Source: CAWDLX01 sp046728155 (GTDB lineage Bacteria > Actinomycetota > Actinomycetes > Mycobacteriales > Micromonosporaceae). From it: a stretch of 64,000 nucleotides of DNA. The position numbers and the translations under genes were made by a program. The notes below the pieces were generated by a model. That model worked only from the letters and a program-made list of their open reading frames with translations. It was not told where the DNA came from and searched no databases. This document shows, piece after piece, positions 1-10,447 of the stretch. The DNA is taken from NCBI GenBank assembly GCA_046728155.1, contig JBKPDY010000016.1, positions 43,898 to 107,897 of the forward strand. Reading direction: 5' to 3'. Numbering within the stretch: position 1 is the stretch's first letter; every line of letters starts with the position of its first letter.

Positions 1-25
1 GGAGGCGGGCGAGCAGTTTGCGCAT
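1..25 (-). CDS. 5' end of a small TadE-like pilin gene (DUF4244-type), partial
   Basis: Only the first eight codons (MRKLLARL) lie in the window; the gene runs off the left edge. A GGAGGGA ribosome-binding site sits about 8 nt upstream of the ATG. The position directly after tadC and the basic N-terminus fit the short prepilin-like DUF4244 proteins usual at this place in actinobacterial tad loci. That identity is inferred from context and the first residues only. Confidence 0.55.
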
Positions 26-40
26 GATGGACTCCCTCCG

Positions 41-640
41 TCAGGGGTTGAGGACGCCGCCGAGCACGGCGACGATCACCGGCACCAGACCGGCGAGCAC
101 GAAAGCGGGCAGAAAGCAGAGTCCAAGCGGCAAGACGATGAGCACGCCGGCCCGACGGCCCTCGGCGTCGGCGGCGATGAGTCGGTCGTCCCGGAGGTCA
201 TCCGCGACCTTGAGGAACGAACCGGCGAGTGCGGCACCGCTGTGCTGGCTGCGCACGGCGGCTCGGGCAAGGCGTCGCGCCGCGTCGGCTTCACCGAGAT
301 AGGACCACGCCTCGTCGGCCGGTGTGCCCAATCGCAGCGCCCGCGCGACCGACTGCAGCCGCTCGCCGACCGGTCCACCGAGCGCGCGACCGGCGCAACC
401 CGCGGCCGAATCGGGCGGCGCTCCGGATCTCAGCGCAGCGGCGACCAGGTCCGCGGCGAATGGAAGGTCCGCATCGAGTCGGCGTACCTCGGCCAGCTGG
501 TCCGGGGTCGGCCGCCGCCGCAACCATCCATGGACGGCCATGCCGACGGCCAGGGCGACAACGACTCCCAGCCGGCCACCAACGATGACTGCGGCCAACA
601 GTCCACACAGGACGGACTTGACGGTGACCCGGAACCTCAC
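41..640 (-). CDS. Tad pilus inner-membrane platform protein, TadC-like (T2SS F family)
   Basis: The product is about 199 aa. Hydrophobic segments near the N-terminus and at the C-terminus flank a cytoplasmic helical stretch (LADVR/EVRRLDADLPFAADL through the AARRLARAAVRSQHSG segment) typical of the F domain of type II/Flp pilus platform proteins. It should form the inner-membrane platform with TadB on which the TadA ATPase acts. I chose the GTG at 640, which overlaps the tadB stop as GTGA and is preceded by GAGGTG. A longer in-frame start would intrude deep into tadB. It is the fourth gene of the ssd-tadABC operon. Confidence 0.8.
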   Translation of the reverse strand: MRFRVTVKSVLCGLLAAVIVGGRLGVVVALAVGMAVHGWLRRRPTPDQLAEVRRLDADLPFAADLVAAALRSGAPPDSAAGCAGRALGGPVGERLQSVARALRLGTPADEAWSYLGEADAARRLARAAVRSQHSGAALAGSFLKVADDLRDDRLIAADAEGRRAGVLIVLPLGLCFLPAFVLAGLVPVIVAVLGGVLNP

Positions 641-1428
641 GCCGGCACCTCGAGGTGGCTGAGCCGGTGCGACCACCTCAGGCCGGCGATTTGGAGCACA
701 ACCGCGCAACACAGGCAGCCCGCGCCCAGCGGGGTGTGCAACAGCACCTGGGCAGGGTCGACGCCGACGAGGTAACCGAGCCCGATTCCGGCGGCGGGAA
801 GCACGCTCAGCAACGCCGCACTGGCACGTGCACCGGCAGCCTGCGCCTCGGCCGTGCGCCGGGCCCGGTCCATCGCCCGCAGGTGCAGATCCAGCCGATC
901 CAGTACGTCCGCCAGGGGCGCTCCGCTCGATTCGGCCAGGGCGACCGCGCTGCCGAGGCGAGCGACGATGGGCGCCGCGCCGGACCCAGGCGGGACGCCG
1001 ACCTCTGCTCGGGCGGCGGCCAAGGCCACCGATGCCGCCACGCCGGCACGAAGTTCGGCCGCAAGCGTCGAGACGGCGTCTACCGCGGCCACCCGTTCCC
1101 GCACGTGCCGTCGGGAATCTTCTTGCCGGCGAAGAAGGACGAGACCCGCGACGGCGTAGCCGGCGACCACCACCGCCGCGACAGGCCCGGCGGTGATCTC
1201 ACCCAGTCCTCCGCAAACGGCGGCGGCGACCGGCGCGCACCAGGGCCGCCGCGACGCTGCGGTGAACCGTTCACCGATCCGCGGCGCCCGTACCCGCAAA
1301 CGCGTTCGGGCCGAATGCCGGACAACGTGCCGCCACCGTGCCCTCGCTCGAAGCGTCCGGACGACAACGATGGCAACTCCTGAGGGAACGGCCACGGCGA
1401 GGGATCCGAGCAGGGCGCGGGCGATCAT
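637..1428 (-). CDS. Tad pilus inner-membrane platform protein, TadB-like
   Basis: A 263 aa membrane protein of the T2SS-F family. An N-terminal hydrophobic helix (LLGSLAVAVPSGVAIVVV) is followed by a basic linker, more hydrophobic segments (AAAVCGGLGEITAGPVAAVV) and a helical domain. It is the partner of TadC in the pilus assembly platform. The start is the ATG at 1428, which overlaps the tadA stop in an ATGA. An upstream extension rich in Arg and Ser is out of keeping with the family and is probably a tadA shadow. The gene is coupled to tadC downstream by a GTGA overlap. Confidence 0.8.
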   Translation of the reverse strand: MIARALLGSLAVAVPSGVAIVVVRTLRARARWRHVVRHSARTRLRVRAPRIGERFTAASRRPWCAPVAAAVCGGLGEITAGPVAAVVVAGYAVAGLVLLRRQEDSRRHVRERVAAVDAVSTLAAELRAGVAASVALAAARAEVGVPPGSGAAPIVARLGSAVALAESSGAPLADVLDRLDLHLRAMDRARRTAEAQAAGARASAALLSVLPAAGIGLGYLVGVDPAQVLLHTPLGAGCLCCAVVLQIAGLRWSHRLSHLEVPA

Positions 1429-2612
1429 GTCTGTCCCGCCAATACTGGCGGCACGGCGCACCCACGAGCCTCGAGCAGGAGAGCGAGCGCGAGTGCGGCC
1501 GGACCCGGACCGGTCGAGCGACGCCACGCCGGTACAGCCTGAATGAGCCTGGCCGTTCCGGCCGGTAGCAACAGGCAGACTTCGGCGAGTCGCCGCACAC
1601 CGTTCGAACGCTGTAGGTGCAGCACGACCTTCAGGCCGGCGGCGACCTGGGCGTGCAGCGCCGCCCGCGGGATACCTCCGAACAGGCCCAGGGCTTCCAG
1701 CCGGGCGGGCACGTCGGTGGCCGCGTTAGCGTGCAGCGTCCCGGCCCCGCCCTCGTGTCCGGTGTTCAGCGCGCCGAGCAGGTCGACGACCTCGGCGCCG
1801 CGGCACTCCCCTACCACGAGCCGGTCCGGCCGCATCCGTAGCGCCTGCCGGACGAGGTCGCGTAGCGTCACCTCGCCGCTGCCCTCCACATTGGATGGAC
1901 GCGACTGCAGAGCGACCACGTGCGGATGCGCCGGGTTCAGCTCGGTCGCGTCCTCCACGATCACGATGCGTTCTCGCGCCGGCACCAAGCCGAGCATGGT
2001 CGCGAGCAGCGTTGTCTTCCCCGACCCGGTGCCTCCGCTCACGAGGTAGGCAAGGCCGGCCCGTACGACCGCCGTGACGATAGCCGCGGCGTCGTCATCG
2101 AGGGTCCCGCAGCGGACCAGTTCGTCCACAGTGAACGCTCGGGGCCGGAACGTCCGCAGCGACAGGTACGGCCCACGGACCGCGACCGGCGCGAGGACGG
2201 CGTGCAACCGAGTCCCGTCCGGCAGGCGAGCGTCCACATAGGGTGAAGCCGCGTCCAGCCGCCGCTCGCACGCGGCGGCGAGGCGTTGGGCCAGCCGACG
2301 CACGGCCTCGGCATCCGGGAAGCTCGCCGACGCCCGGGCCATCCCATCGCCACGGTCGACCCAGACCTCACCCGGACCGTTGACCACCACATCGGTAACC
2401 GAGGGGTCGGCGAGCAGCGCCGCCAGCGGACCGGCGCCGGCGATTTCGTCGTAAAGGCGTTCACCGAGGCGGAGCAGGGCCTGCCCGCCGAGTGGTGGCG
2501 CCGTCGGAAGCTCGCGGATGGCGTCGATCACCGCCGTCGGGGTGGCCGACGAGGCGGAGTCGGTCAGCCGCCGACGCACGAGCCCGAGGAGATCTCCATG
2601 CGCACTGGTCAT
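1425..2612 (-). CDS. tadA: Tad/Flp pilus assembly ATPase TadA (CpaF family)
   Basis: A 395 aa secretion ATPase. The Walker A motif GGTGSGKTTLL lies near residue 195, followed by the Asp-box region (VEDATELNP) and a Walker B-like segment (RMRPDRLVVGECRGAEVVDLL); the His-box region is NTGHEGGAGTLHANAA. It powers assembly of Flp/Tad-type pili at the inner membrane. Length and motif order match CpaF/TadA. The start ATG overlaps the ssd stop in an ATGA and the stop overlaps tadB in an ATGA, so the genes are probably co-translated. The tadA name rests on family and context; secretion ATPases of this type can be hard to subdivide. Confidence 0.9.
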   Translation of the reverse strand: MTSAHGDLLGLVRRRLTDSASSATPTAVIDAIRELPTAPPLGGQALLRLGERLYDEIAGAGPLAALLADPSVTDVVVNGPGEVWVDRGDGMARASASFPDAEAVRRLAQRLAAACERRLDAASPYVDARLPDGTRLHAVLAPVAVRGPYLSLRTFRPRAFTVDELVRCGTLDDDAAAIVTAVVRAGLAYLVSGGTGSGKTTLLATMLGLVPARERIVIVEDATELNPAHPHVVALQSRPSNVEGSGEVTLRDLVRQALRMRPDRLVVGECRGAEVVDLLGALNTGHEGGAGTLHANAATDVPARLEALGLFGGIPRAALHAQVAAGLKVVLHLQRSNGVRRLAEVCLLLPAGTARLIQAVPAWRRSTGPGPAALALALLLEARGCAVPPVLAGQT

Positions 2613-3712
2613 CTCGCACCCGCACGATGGCCCCGGGGACGGATGTCAATGAGCAGGTTGCGACAGAGCTCGGCTAGCGGGCCCCGACCGCTCGCAGCAG
2701 GCGCATCGCCGCCGGCGAGTGCCCGGCCGAGTCCCGGGTCGGACAGCATCACCCCAACCAAGGGGACGTCGAGGGCGGCGGCGATTCCGGTGGCCTCGAC
2801 ACCGCCGGGGATCGGTCCGCGTACGACGAGCGCGAGCCCTGGACAATGCGCGCTGACGACCTCAGCGATGACCTTGGCCGCGGCGAAGGATCGTACGTCG
2901 GCCGGTACGACCAGGTAGGCCCGGTCAGCGGCGGTCAGAGCCAGCAACGACGCGTCGTCGAAATGCCGAGGTAGATCGATGATGACGAGGTCCCGGCCGC
3001 GGCGCCCTGCGTCCAGCGCGGCCGCCATCGCGGCGGCCGGCACACCGTCCACAGCGGACCGATCGAACGACAGTACGGCGAGGCTGCCTTCGCCCGGCAG
3101 TGCTCCCACCAGCGCCGGCGGGCTCAGCCGGCCACGGGCATCGACCAGCGCGGGCCAGCGCACCCCTGCCATCCGCTCCCAGCCGAGCACCAGATCGATA
3201 CCGCCGCCGTAGGGGTCGGCATCAACGAGCAGCGTGTCGAGTCCGCGACGACGCGCGGTCACGGCCAGCGCGGTGGCAAGGACGCTGGCGCCCGCCCCGC
3301 CGCGCCCGCCGATGACACCGACGACGCGGCCGCGGTCGGGGTTACCGTCGACGAGCTCGGCGAAGCGGTCCACCAGCCATGCCTCGGCCGCCGGGAGGAC
3401 TGCCACGTGTTCCGCCCGCAGCCCTTCAACCATCGACCACGTCAATGCCCCACCGATGGTTCGCGCCACGATGACAACCGCGGATCGGGCGCCGAGACCG
3501 GCCCGTAAGCAATCGCACGCGGCGTCAGCGCCCAGGAGGACGAACGGTGCGGCGCTCCAATCCGGCCGGGCGGCGAGGGCATCCGTCACGACTCGAACGG
3601 CGGAACCGCCGGCGGCCGCCAATCGGACGAGATCGTCCAGCAGCTGCGGATCGGACGTGACGACGAGTGGATGCGGTCGCTCCCGGACGGCCGAAGACGA
3701 ACGTTGCGCCAT
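2609..3712 (-). CDS. ssd: Septum-site-determining/TadZ-CpaE-like ATPase (Ssd)
   Basis: A 367 aa protein with an N-terminal receiver-like region (HPLVVTSDPQLLDDLVRLAAA) and a MinD/ParA-like ATPase domain beginning VVGVIGGRGGAGASVLATAL, a deviant Walker A motif. Switch segments LLVDADPYGGGIDLVLG and LVIIDLPRHFDDASLLALTAAD follow. Proteins of this type place the Tad machinery and, in mycobacteria, influence septation. The ATG at 3712 is preceded by GGAGCAAAG; a longer frame reaching 3886 adds 58 residues of low-quality sequence and was rejected. It is the first gene of the tad operon and is coupled to tadA by ATGA. Confidence 0.85.
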   Translation of the reverse strand: MAQRSSSAVRERPHPLVVTSDPQLLDDLVRLAAAGGSAVRVVTDALAARPDWSAAPFVLLGADAACDCLRAGLGARSAVVIVARTIGGALTWSMVEGLRAEHVAVLPAAEAWLVDRFAELVDGNPDRGRVVGVIGGRGGAGASVLATALAVTARRRGLDTLLVDADPYGGGIDLVLGWERMAGVRWPALVDARGRLSPPALVGALPGEGSLAVLSFDRSAVDGVPAAAMAAALDAGRRGRDLVIIDLPRHFDDASLLALTAADRAYLVVPADVRSFAAAKVIAEVVSAHCPGLALVVRGPIPGGVEATGIAAALDVPLVGVMLSDPGLGRALAGGDAPAASGRGPLAELCRNLLIDIRPRGHRAGAR

Positions 3713-4096
3713 CTTTGCTCCACATCGGACAGACGGACCCGGACGTACGCCTTCACGGTGGTTCACCGGCGAAGCGGTTTTCCAGTCCGAACTGATGATC
3801 TGTGGACACCGGCAGGGGCTGTGGACAACTGAGGACGGGCCGAGTTGATCTGCTACGCGGACGTAGCCGATCCAGGGCTTGCGCACCCGTTCCGGCTGGG
3901 AGACGATGGCGTCCGAACATTGCGGCGACGATTCGATTGGCTACACAGCAAATCGATCGCCCGCGACATCTCCCGTCACCGAATGGGTATCCCGGGGGGT
4001 AGCGGCGCGCCGGAGCGGTTTCATGTGAGGGGTGTCTTGGGAGCCGTTCCGGCGCTGTCGCCCGTCCGCGGATTCCGCGCCCGATGTCCGAAAGAG

Positions 4097-4130
4097 GACG
4101 ACCCCCGTCCGGGGGGTGACGGGGGTCGTC
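4097..4130. terminator. Strong hairpin in the ssd/HAD intergenic region
   Basis: A perfect 13-bp stem (GACGACCCCCGTC / GACGGGGGTCGTC) has an 8-nt loop and no U-tract. In a divergent spacer it may be a transcription terminator for an unseen short transcript or a protein/RNA structural element. The structure is seen directly; its role is inferred. Confidence 0.5.
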
Positions 4131-4269
4131 AGGGGAGCGGCTCCGGGGGGGTGAGCCGATCCCACTCGGCGGGTCCGCGGGGGGTGCGGCCACCGAGGGC
4201 TTATCGCGGTGCTTCGGTCGATGCGCCTCCGCTCTGCTCACCTGCCACGACGGCTTGTGTCGCTGAGCG

Positions 4270-4306
4270 TGTGCCGTATCACACCGTTACGCAATGACAC
4301 GGCACA
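4270..4306. promoter_or_regulatory. Inverted repeat, possible operator
   Basis: The arms TGTGCCGTATCA (4270-4281) and TGACACGGCACA (4295-4306) are complementary with one mismatch and are separated by 13 nt. This spacing suits a dimeric repressor or a hairpin about 200 bp upstream of the HAD gene. No regulator can be assigned. Confidence 0.35.
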
Positions 4307-4510
4307 TAACCGCCCCAAGCATGCCCGACCTGCGGTCGCGCGTCGAGAGGTGAGCGTTTCGACACGCCGGGCGGGCGTCCAGATGTCACCAGGATCGTCA
4401 CTGTCCGTACAGACGCACTCCCATCGAGTGGATCACCAAACGTGACGCGGTGTCGGATCTCGGCCCACGTGCACCGGAAACGTCGGGCACGCCGGATAGA
4501 CTTTGCGGCC

Positions 4511-5311
4511 GTGGCCCGCAGTGCGGCTTTCTTCGACCTGGACAAGACAGTTATCGCCAAGTCGAGCGCCCTGGCCTTCGGCCGGCCGTTCTATCGGGAT
4601 GGCTTGATCACCAGGCGTGACATGGTGAAGTCGGCCTACGCCCAGCTGATGTTCCGCCTCGGCGGCGCCGATGAGCAGCAGATGGCCCGCGTCCGGGATC
4701 ACGTGGCCGCACTGTGCAAGGGTTGGCGGGTCGACCAAGTGAGCCAGATCGTTAACGAGACTCTGCAGGATCTGATCAATCCATATGTGTACGCCGAGGC
4801 GGCCGCACTCATCGATGAGCATCGGACGGCCGGACGGGACGTGGTGGTCGTCTCCACTTCCGGTGAAGAGATGGTCCGGCCCATCGCCGAACAGCTGGGG
4901 ATCGCCGACGTGATCGCTACCCGGATGGTCGTCGAGGATGGGCGGTACACGGGCGAGGTGGCGTACTACGCTGCCGGGCCGACGAAAGCGGAGGCGGTCC
5001 GTCGGCTCGCGGAGGAGCGCGACTACGACCTCGGCAGATCGTTCGCCTACTCAGACTCGATCTCCGATGCTCCGTTGCTCGAGGCCGTCGGGCACCCGAC
5101 CGCGGTCAACCCTGACCGCGGGCTCCGGCGCATCGCGGCCGACCGGGGCTGGCCAGTGCTCGAGTTCCGTCATCCGATCCCCCTCTCCCGCCGGTTACGC
5201 GACCGGCGGGCCGTGCCCGCCGCCGCAGCCATCGGACTCTGCGTCGGGATCTTGATCGGCTGCGCCCTGTACGGCCGCCGCCGCCGCATCCGTGCCGCCC
5301 TCGCCAGCTGA
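4511..5311 (+). CDS. HAD-IB family phosphatase with C-terminal membrane anchor
   Basis: A 266 aa protein of the SerB-like HAD-IB subfamily. Motif I is FFDLDKT (nucleophile and acid/base Asp at about residues 9 and 11), motif II is VVVSTSGEEM and motif III/IV is AYSDSISDAPLLEAVG. A C-terminal hydrophobic segment (AAAIGLCVGILIGCALYG) followed by Arg-rich residues suggests membrane attachment. A HAD gene of this type commonly sits beside ssd in actinobacteria. The substrate is unknown. I chose the GTG at 4511 because a TAGACT -10 element ends 8 nt before it, which would give a leaderless mRNA; an upstream ATG at 4442 would add 23 basic residues. Confidence 0.8.
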   Translation: MARSAAFFDLDKTVIAKSSALAFGRPFYRDGLITRRDMVKSAYAQLMFRLGGADEQQMARVRDHVAALCKGWRVDQVSQIVNETLQDLINPYVYAEAAALIDEHRTAGRDVVVVSTSGEEMVRPIAEQLGIADVIATRMVVEDGRYTGEVAYYAAGPTKAEAVRRLAEERDYDLGRSFAYSDSISDAPLLEAVGHPTAVNPDRGLRRIAADRGWPVLEFRHPIPLSRRLRDRRAVPAAAAIGLCVGILIGCALYGRRRRIRAALAS

Positions 5312-5442
5312 GGCGGCGTCAGGGCATCAGACGGGCCGCCACGGGGCCTGTTGCAGTATTGCGGGCAGTGGTGTCCCGGGCGCGCCGTGGTGAGATCGGC
5401 CGCCACAGCTTCGCGAAACGGATGCAATGTCTCACATCCCGG

Positions 5443-5542
5443 GACAACCGCCGAAGATCGGTGTGCCCGCATCAGAAACAACGCCTGGCGGCCGTTCTGA
5501 TGCCCTGACGGCGATCTTGCGGCCGATTCCCAGTATGTGAAC
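5443..5542. repeat. Intergenic repeat copy 1 (GATCTTG...CAGTATGTG family)
   Basis: It contains CCGAAGATCGGTG, a 9-bp inverted repeat (GCATCAGAA at 5469-5477 / TTCTGATGC at 5495-5503), then CGATCTTGCGGCC and GATTCCCAGTATGTG. The outer parts GCCGAAGATCG and CGATCTTGCGGC can also pair imperfectly, so the copy could fold into a long hairpin. Related copies lie at 16789-16918 and 50700-50771. It resembles a MITE or REP-type sequence; no coding capacity is seen. Confidence 0.6.
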
Positions 5543-6003
5543 GCGATAGCGGCCCGGGCACCGCAGCCGGACTTTCCGAAGGTGCCTTGCGCGTGCGGAA
5601 ACGAGAATGTGCAACAGGCTCCACACCTCGTTTCCGATGGTGGAACACCGATCTTGCGCCGCTCTACCCCGGGATGTCAGACGCAATGGACTCACCACGC
5701 TTCGGGAGTCGACCTCACAAGGTCCTCGGGACACCAGAGCTCGCGATGCAACAACAGGCTCCTCAGTGAGCAACGGCGTCACACATTCGGTCGCGAAGGT
5801 AGCGCGCCGCGCCGAACCGGCGTAGAAACTATAGACGCGGACCTCGGTGTGTCGAGGAAGTCATATCGATACCGGGTTCCGTACACGGCCGCCGGGCACC
5901 CACGCGCGAACAGCCGCGAGCAGGCAGGGTGCGGTGGACTCGAGAGGGCCCGCCAGCACCGAACTGAGGTGCACGCCTGGTAACCCGGCCGGACGTGTGT
6001 GTC

Positions 6004-6030
6004 GACGGCGTCCCCGAGCGGGACGCCGTC
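6004..6030 (-). terminator. Hairpin downstream of the Fic-like gene
   Basis: A perfect 11-bp stem (GACGGCGTCCC / GGGACGCCGTC) with a 5-nt loop lies about 90 nt beyond the stop of the minus-strand Fic-like gene. It is a plausible GC-rich terminator without a U-tract. Confidence 0.45.
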
Positions 6031-6119
6031 CGCATGCGCAGCGGGCGGTACACGGTCGCGATGCGCAACGGGCTGGACGCCGTGGCGATGGGTCCGTCTA
6101 CACAGGACCAGCCGGCGAC

Positions 6120-6860
6120 TCATCGCCGGGTGAGTTCGACCAGCTCCGATGCGGCCAGCTCAACTGCCGCCGAGCAATGTCGAAGCCACGACCGGAGGCC
6201 GTCGGGAGTTCCGGTCGAGTACGCGTTGGCCGCGCCGGCATACTCGGGCTGGCGGGCAACGTGGCCAAGCTCGGTGGCGATCAGGCCGCGGGCGTCGAAG
6301 CCGCCAGCGATGAGCGTGAGCCGTGCCGCCGCCCGGGCAACGAGACCGCTCGGCCCGGCGAATGGGCGTAGGGCCAACAGCTCGCCGTGCACGATAAACG
6401 CACGCAGGAGGACCGGTGCCCTGGCCGGCGCCGCGACCATCTCGCACACGCCGTCCAACCGGGCCATCACACCGGGCGTTGCCGTCGGGCGGCCCAGCGT
6501 GTCGTCGGCGGCGCCGGCGGCGCGGGCGGCCAGGACATGCAGTCGCGCCAACACCTGACGGGGCGCGAACTGCCACGTCGGCGCCAGCGCGATCAGCGCC
6601 GAGGCGACCCGCAAGGCGCCCTGCACCACCGGATCGGTGACCGTACCCGCCCGGACCTCGGCGAGCTCAAACGCGTGGCCCTCCAGCGCGGCACTCGCTA
6701 CCGCAGAGCGAAGGCTCAGCTCAGCCGCCACGCTCGCCGCGACCGGGCTGCCGGCTCGCCGTAGTTCGCGCTGCGCCAATGCGGTGTCGGCCGCAGACTG
6801 GGCCGCAGCGAGCGCCGGTGCGACATCCGGCAGGGCCAGCAGCGGCTCGAGGAGACCCAC
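6120..6860 (-). CDS. Degenerate Fic-like protein
   Basis: About 246 aa, Ala/Leu-rich and mostly helical. Residues 56-61 read SAALEG, matching the (S/T)xxxE(G/N) inhibitory motif of Fic AMP-transferases. The active-site loop at about 165-176, RPFAGPSGLVAR, aligns with HPFx(D/E)GNGRxxR but lacks the catalytic His and the GNGR anion hole. It is therefore probably not an active AMPylase. The gene is divergent from acs. I chose the GTG at 6860 because TACCGT ends 6 nt upstream, suggesting a leaderless transcript; other GTG starts at 6953, 6962 and 6995 are possible. A longer frame extends through the repeat at 7.0-7.1 kb and is not credible. Confidence 0.65.
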   Translation of the reverse strand: MGLLEPLLALPDVAPALAAAQSAADTALAQRELRRAGSPVAASVAAELSLRSAVASAALEGHAFELAEVRAGTVTDPVVQGALRVASALIALAPTWQFAPRQVLARLHVLAARAAGAADDTLGRPTATPGVMARLDGVCEMVAAPARAPVLLRAFIVHGELLALRPFAGPSGLVARAAARLTLIAGGFDARGLIATELGHVARQPEYAGAANAYSTGTPDGLRSWLRHCSAAVELAASELVELTRR

Positions 6861-7028
6861 GTACCGACGGTAGCCGCCCCGTGAGCGCGGGACGCGAGCG
6901 CCAACGAGCCCGTAGCCTGCGTACGGTTCTTGGCGGATCCGGACCGGCGCCACGCCCGGCACTCGCCGAAGCGTTACGCCGCGGTTAACCTGCACGCGAG
7001 ACCACCCGACGAGGAGGAGTTGCCGGAC

Positions 7029-7159
7029 ATGAGCGAGCCGACAGCGAGTGTGCATCGCAGGGCCGCGTGGCCCATCCCGGGGTCCCCGCGGAGACGTGAA
7101 GCGCAGCGGAGCGTCTTCGTGGGGTGGCAGCAGCGCAACGAGCGCGGGGGCGAGCAGGA

Positions 7160-7163
<4 letters not shown>
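7029..7163 (+). CDS. Repeat-encoded leader mini-ORF coupled to acs
   Basis: A 44-codon frame begins MSEPTASVHRRA and ends NERGGEQE. It lies inside a copy of the dispersed repeat. A strong GAGGAGGAG site stands 10 nt before its ATG, and its TGA overlaps the acs start as ATGA. Without the repeat, the same Shine-Dalgarno would sit correctly before acs, which suggests that the repeat was inserted at the acs start codon. Whether the peptide has a function is unknown; a role in translational coupling is inferred. Confidence 0.6.
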
Positions 7164-9115
<1,952 letters not shown>

Positions 9116-9123
9116 CCTGCGGG

Positions 9124-10047
9124 TCAATCCTTGGCCCAGCGCATCAGCTCACCGGCGACGAGGTCGGGCGCTTCCCGGTGCGGGAAGTGGCCCACCCCGT
9201 CGAGCAGTCGCCACTCGTACGCGCTCTCGACGTAACGACCCGATCCCTGGGCGGTAGAAGGGAGGACGACCGGGTCCAACGCCCCGTGCAGCTGCAGCGT
9301 CGGCACCTGGACCGGCGTCCGCAGCTCCTTGCGGAAGCGGTGGCCGCTCGGGCGTAGCAGACTCCGTACGCCCCAGCGGAACGCCTCCAGCGAGCAGAAC
9401 GCCGCCTGCGGGATCCGCATGGCGCGGCGGCACTCCTGCTCGTACCGGGCGAAGTCGGTCGAGGCGGCCCAGGCGGGTCCGGCCCACCGGCGCAGATACT
9501 CACCGACCAGAGCCGCGTTGTCGCGGGTGAGCACGTGCTCGTACCGGGGAAGCTGGAACCGCAGTACCGGGCCGGCGGCCGGAAGCTGGGTCCGTACGTC
9601 GGCGAATGCGGCGGCCCGCAGCCGCAGCGGATGTGCCGCAGACACAACGACAAGTCGGCGAACGACCGTGCGGTGCATCGCGGCCACCGCCCAGGCGAGC
9701 ACGCCACCGAACCCGGTACCGACGAGCATTGCCTGCCGCTCGCCCAGAGCCCGGATCAAGCCGGCCACGTCGGCAGCCATCGTGTACCCGTCGTAGCCCC
9801 GCGGCGGCTTGTCGCTGGCGCCGTACCCGCGCAAGTCGACCGCGACCGCACGGTAACCACCGCCCGCGAGGATCCCCAACTGGTGGCGCCATGCACCCCA
9901 GAACTCCGGGAAGCCGTGCAGCATCAGAACAAGGGGCCCGGAGCCGGCCTCGCAGATATGGAACCGGCTGCCGTTGGCGGAGACGAACCGATGCGTCCAG
10001 TCTCCGTCCAGAAGTACCGAGGAGTCGTCGACCCGGCCGGGATTCAT
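9124..10047 (-). CDS. Alpha/beta-hydrolase fold protein lacking the usual nucleophile
   Basis: A 307 aa protein resembling epoxide hydrolases and haloalkane dehalogenases. The oxyanion motif HGFPEFWGAW is at residues 44-53, an acid-bearing loop is LHGALDPVVLP and the catalytic-His region is GVGHFPHREAP. The nucleophile elbow reads VGTGFGG (109-115), so Gly112 stands where Asp or Ser is expected. It may be inactive or have another role. The gene converges on acs with 8 bp between stops. The ATG at 10047 begins MNPGRVDD; a longer frame adds an Arg-rich stretch not typical of the family. Confidence 0.8.
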   Translation of the reverse strand: MNPGRVDDSSVLLDGDWTHRFVSANGSRFHICEAGSGPLVLMLHGFPEFWGAWRHQLGILAGGGYRAVAVDLRGYGASDKPPRGYDGYTMAADVAGLIRALGERQAMLVGTGFGGVLAWAVAAMHRTVVRRLVVVSAAHPLRLRAAAFADVRTQLPAAGPVLRFQLPRYEHVLTRDNAALVGEYLRRWAGPAWAASTDFARYEQECRRAMRIPQAAFCSLEAFRWGVRSLLRPSGHRFRKELRTPVQVPTLQLHGALDPVVLPSTAQGSGRYVESAYEWRLLDGVGHFPHREAPDLVAGELMRWAKD

Positions 10048-10084
10048 TGACTCAGCGTACGGGCGACGCAAGTGTCTCTGCGTC

Positions 10085-10447
10085 TCAGGCGCGGTACTCG
10101 CGCAGGTTGGTGACCTCCCGCAGCGGCGCCCAGCCCTGGTAGACGCCAAAGTCGAACTCTTCCAGACCCAACGTGCGGGCCACCGGCGCCTTGCCGCCGG
10201 TGTACTCGACCCGCAACCACCCGTCGGCCTCGCCGAGAACGATGAACGGCTCCTCCTGCCAGGTGCAGGTAGTCCGGATGTACACGAAGTCCTCGATCTC
10301 AGTGGCCGGAACGACCCGTACGAACCGGCCCTGCCTGACCGGAGTGAACCCCTCCTCCGGCACCGACGAGTAGAGGCGCATGTCGACCCCGTCCGGGCTC
10401 AGCTCGAACTCCCGGCCGCGCCACCGGCCGTAGTAGCCGTCACGCAC
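10085..10447 (-). CDS. Conserved hypothetical protein overlapping the SseB-like gene
   Basis: A 120 aa acidic protein without signal or membrane segments. Its sequence (DGYYGRWRGREFELSPDG; WQEEPFIVLGEADGWLRVEY) suggests a compact beta-rich fold. I do not recognise the family. The GTG at 10447 lies 8 bp inside the 3' end of the upstream SseB-like gene, so the pair is very likely co-translated. The arrangement of a large multidomain gene followed by a small overlapping gene beside a type VII secretion locus resembles effector/immunity pairs, but that is only inference. Confidence 0.65.
   Translation of the reverse strand: MRDGYYGRWRGREFELSPDGVDMRLYSSVPEEGFTPVRQGRFVRVVPATEIEDFVYIRTTCTWQEEPFIVLGEADGWLRVEYTGGKAPVARTLGLEEFDFGVYQGWAPLREVTNLREYRA

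Larger units (their letters stand above)
3713..4510. other. Intergenic region between divergent ssd and the HAD phosphatase
   Basis: About 800 bases contain no convincing gene. I see a 13-bp perfect hairpin at 4097-4130, a 12-bp inverted repeat with one mismatch at 4270-4306, and two TGTGGACA-type words at 3801-3828, one of which matches the DnaA-box consensus. Promoters for both divergent genes must lie here. The only candidate I can point to is a TAGACT at 4497-4502, just before the GTG of the HAD gene. Confidence 0.6.
5312..6119. other. Intergenic region with a dispersed hairpin repeat
   Basis: About 800 bases lie between the HAD gene and the converging Fic-like gene, and no frame looks like a real protein. 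It holds one copy of an intergenic repeat (about 5443-5542) whose 3' part recurs near 16.9 kb and 50.7 kb, several GCAACAGGC words in both orientations, and a hairpin next to the Fic-like stop. Confidence 0.6.

Noticed and set aside
3800..3828. DnaA-box-like words (TGTGGACA, TGTGGACAA) suggesting a replication origin
   Set aside because: Only two words are present, without a box cluster, AT-rich unwinding region or dnaA/dnaN nearby.
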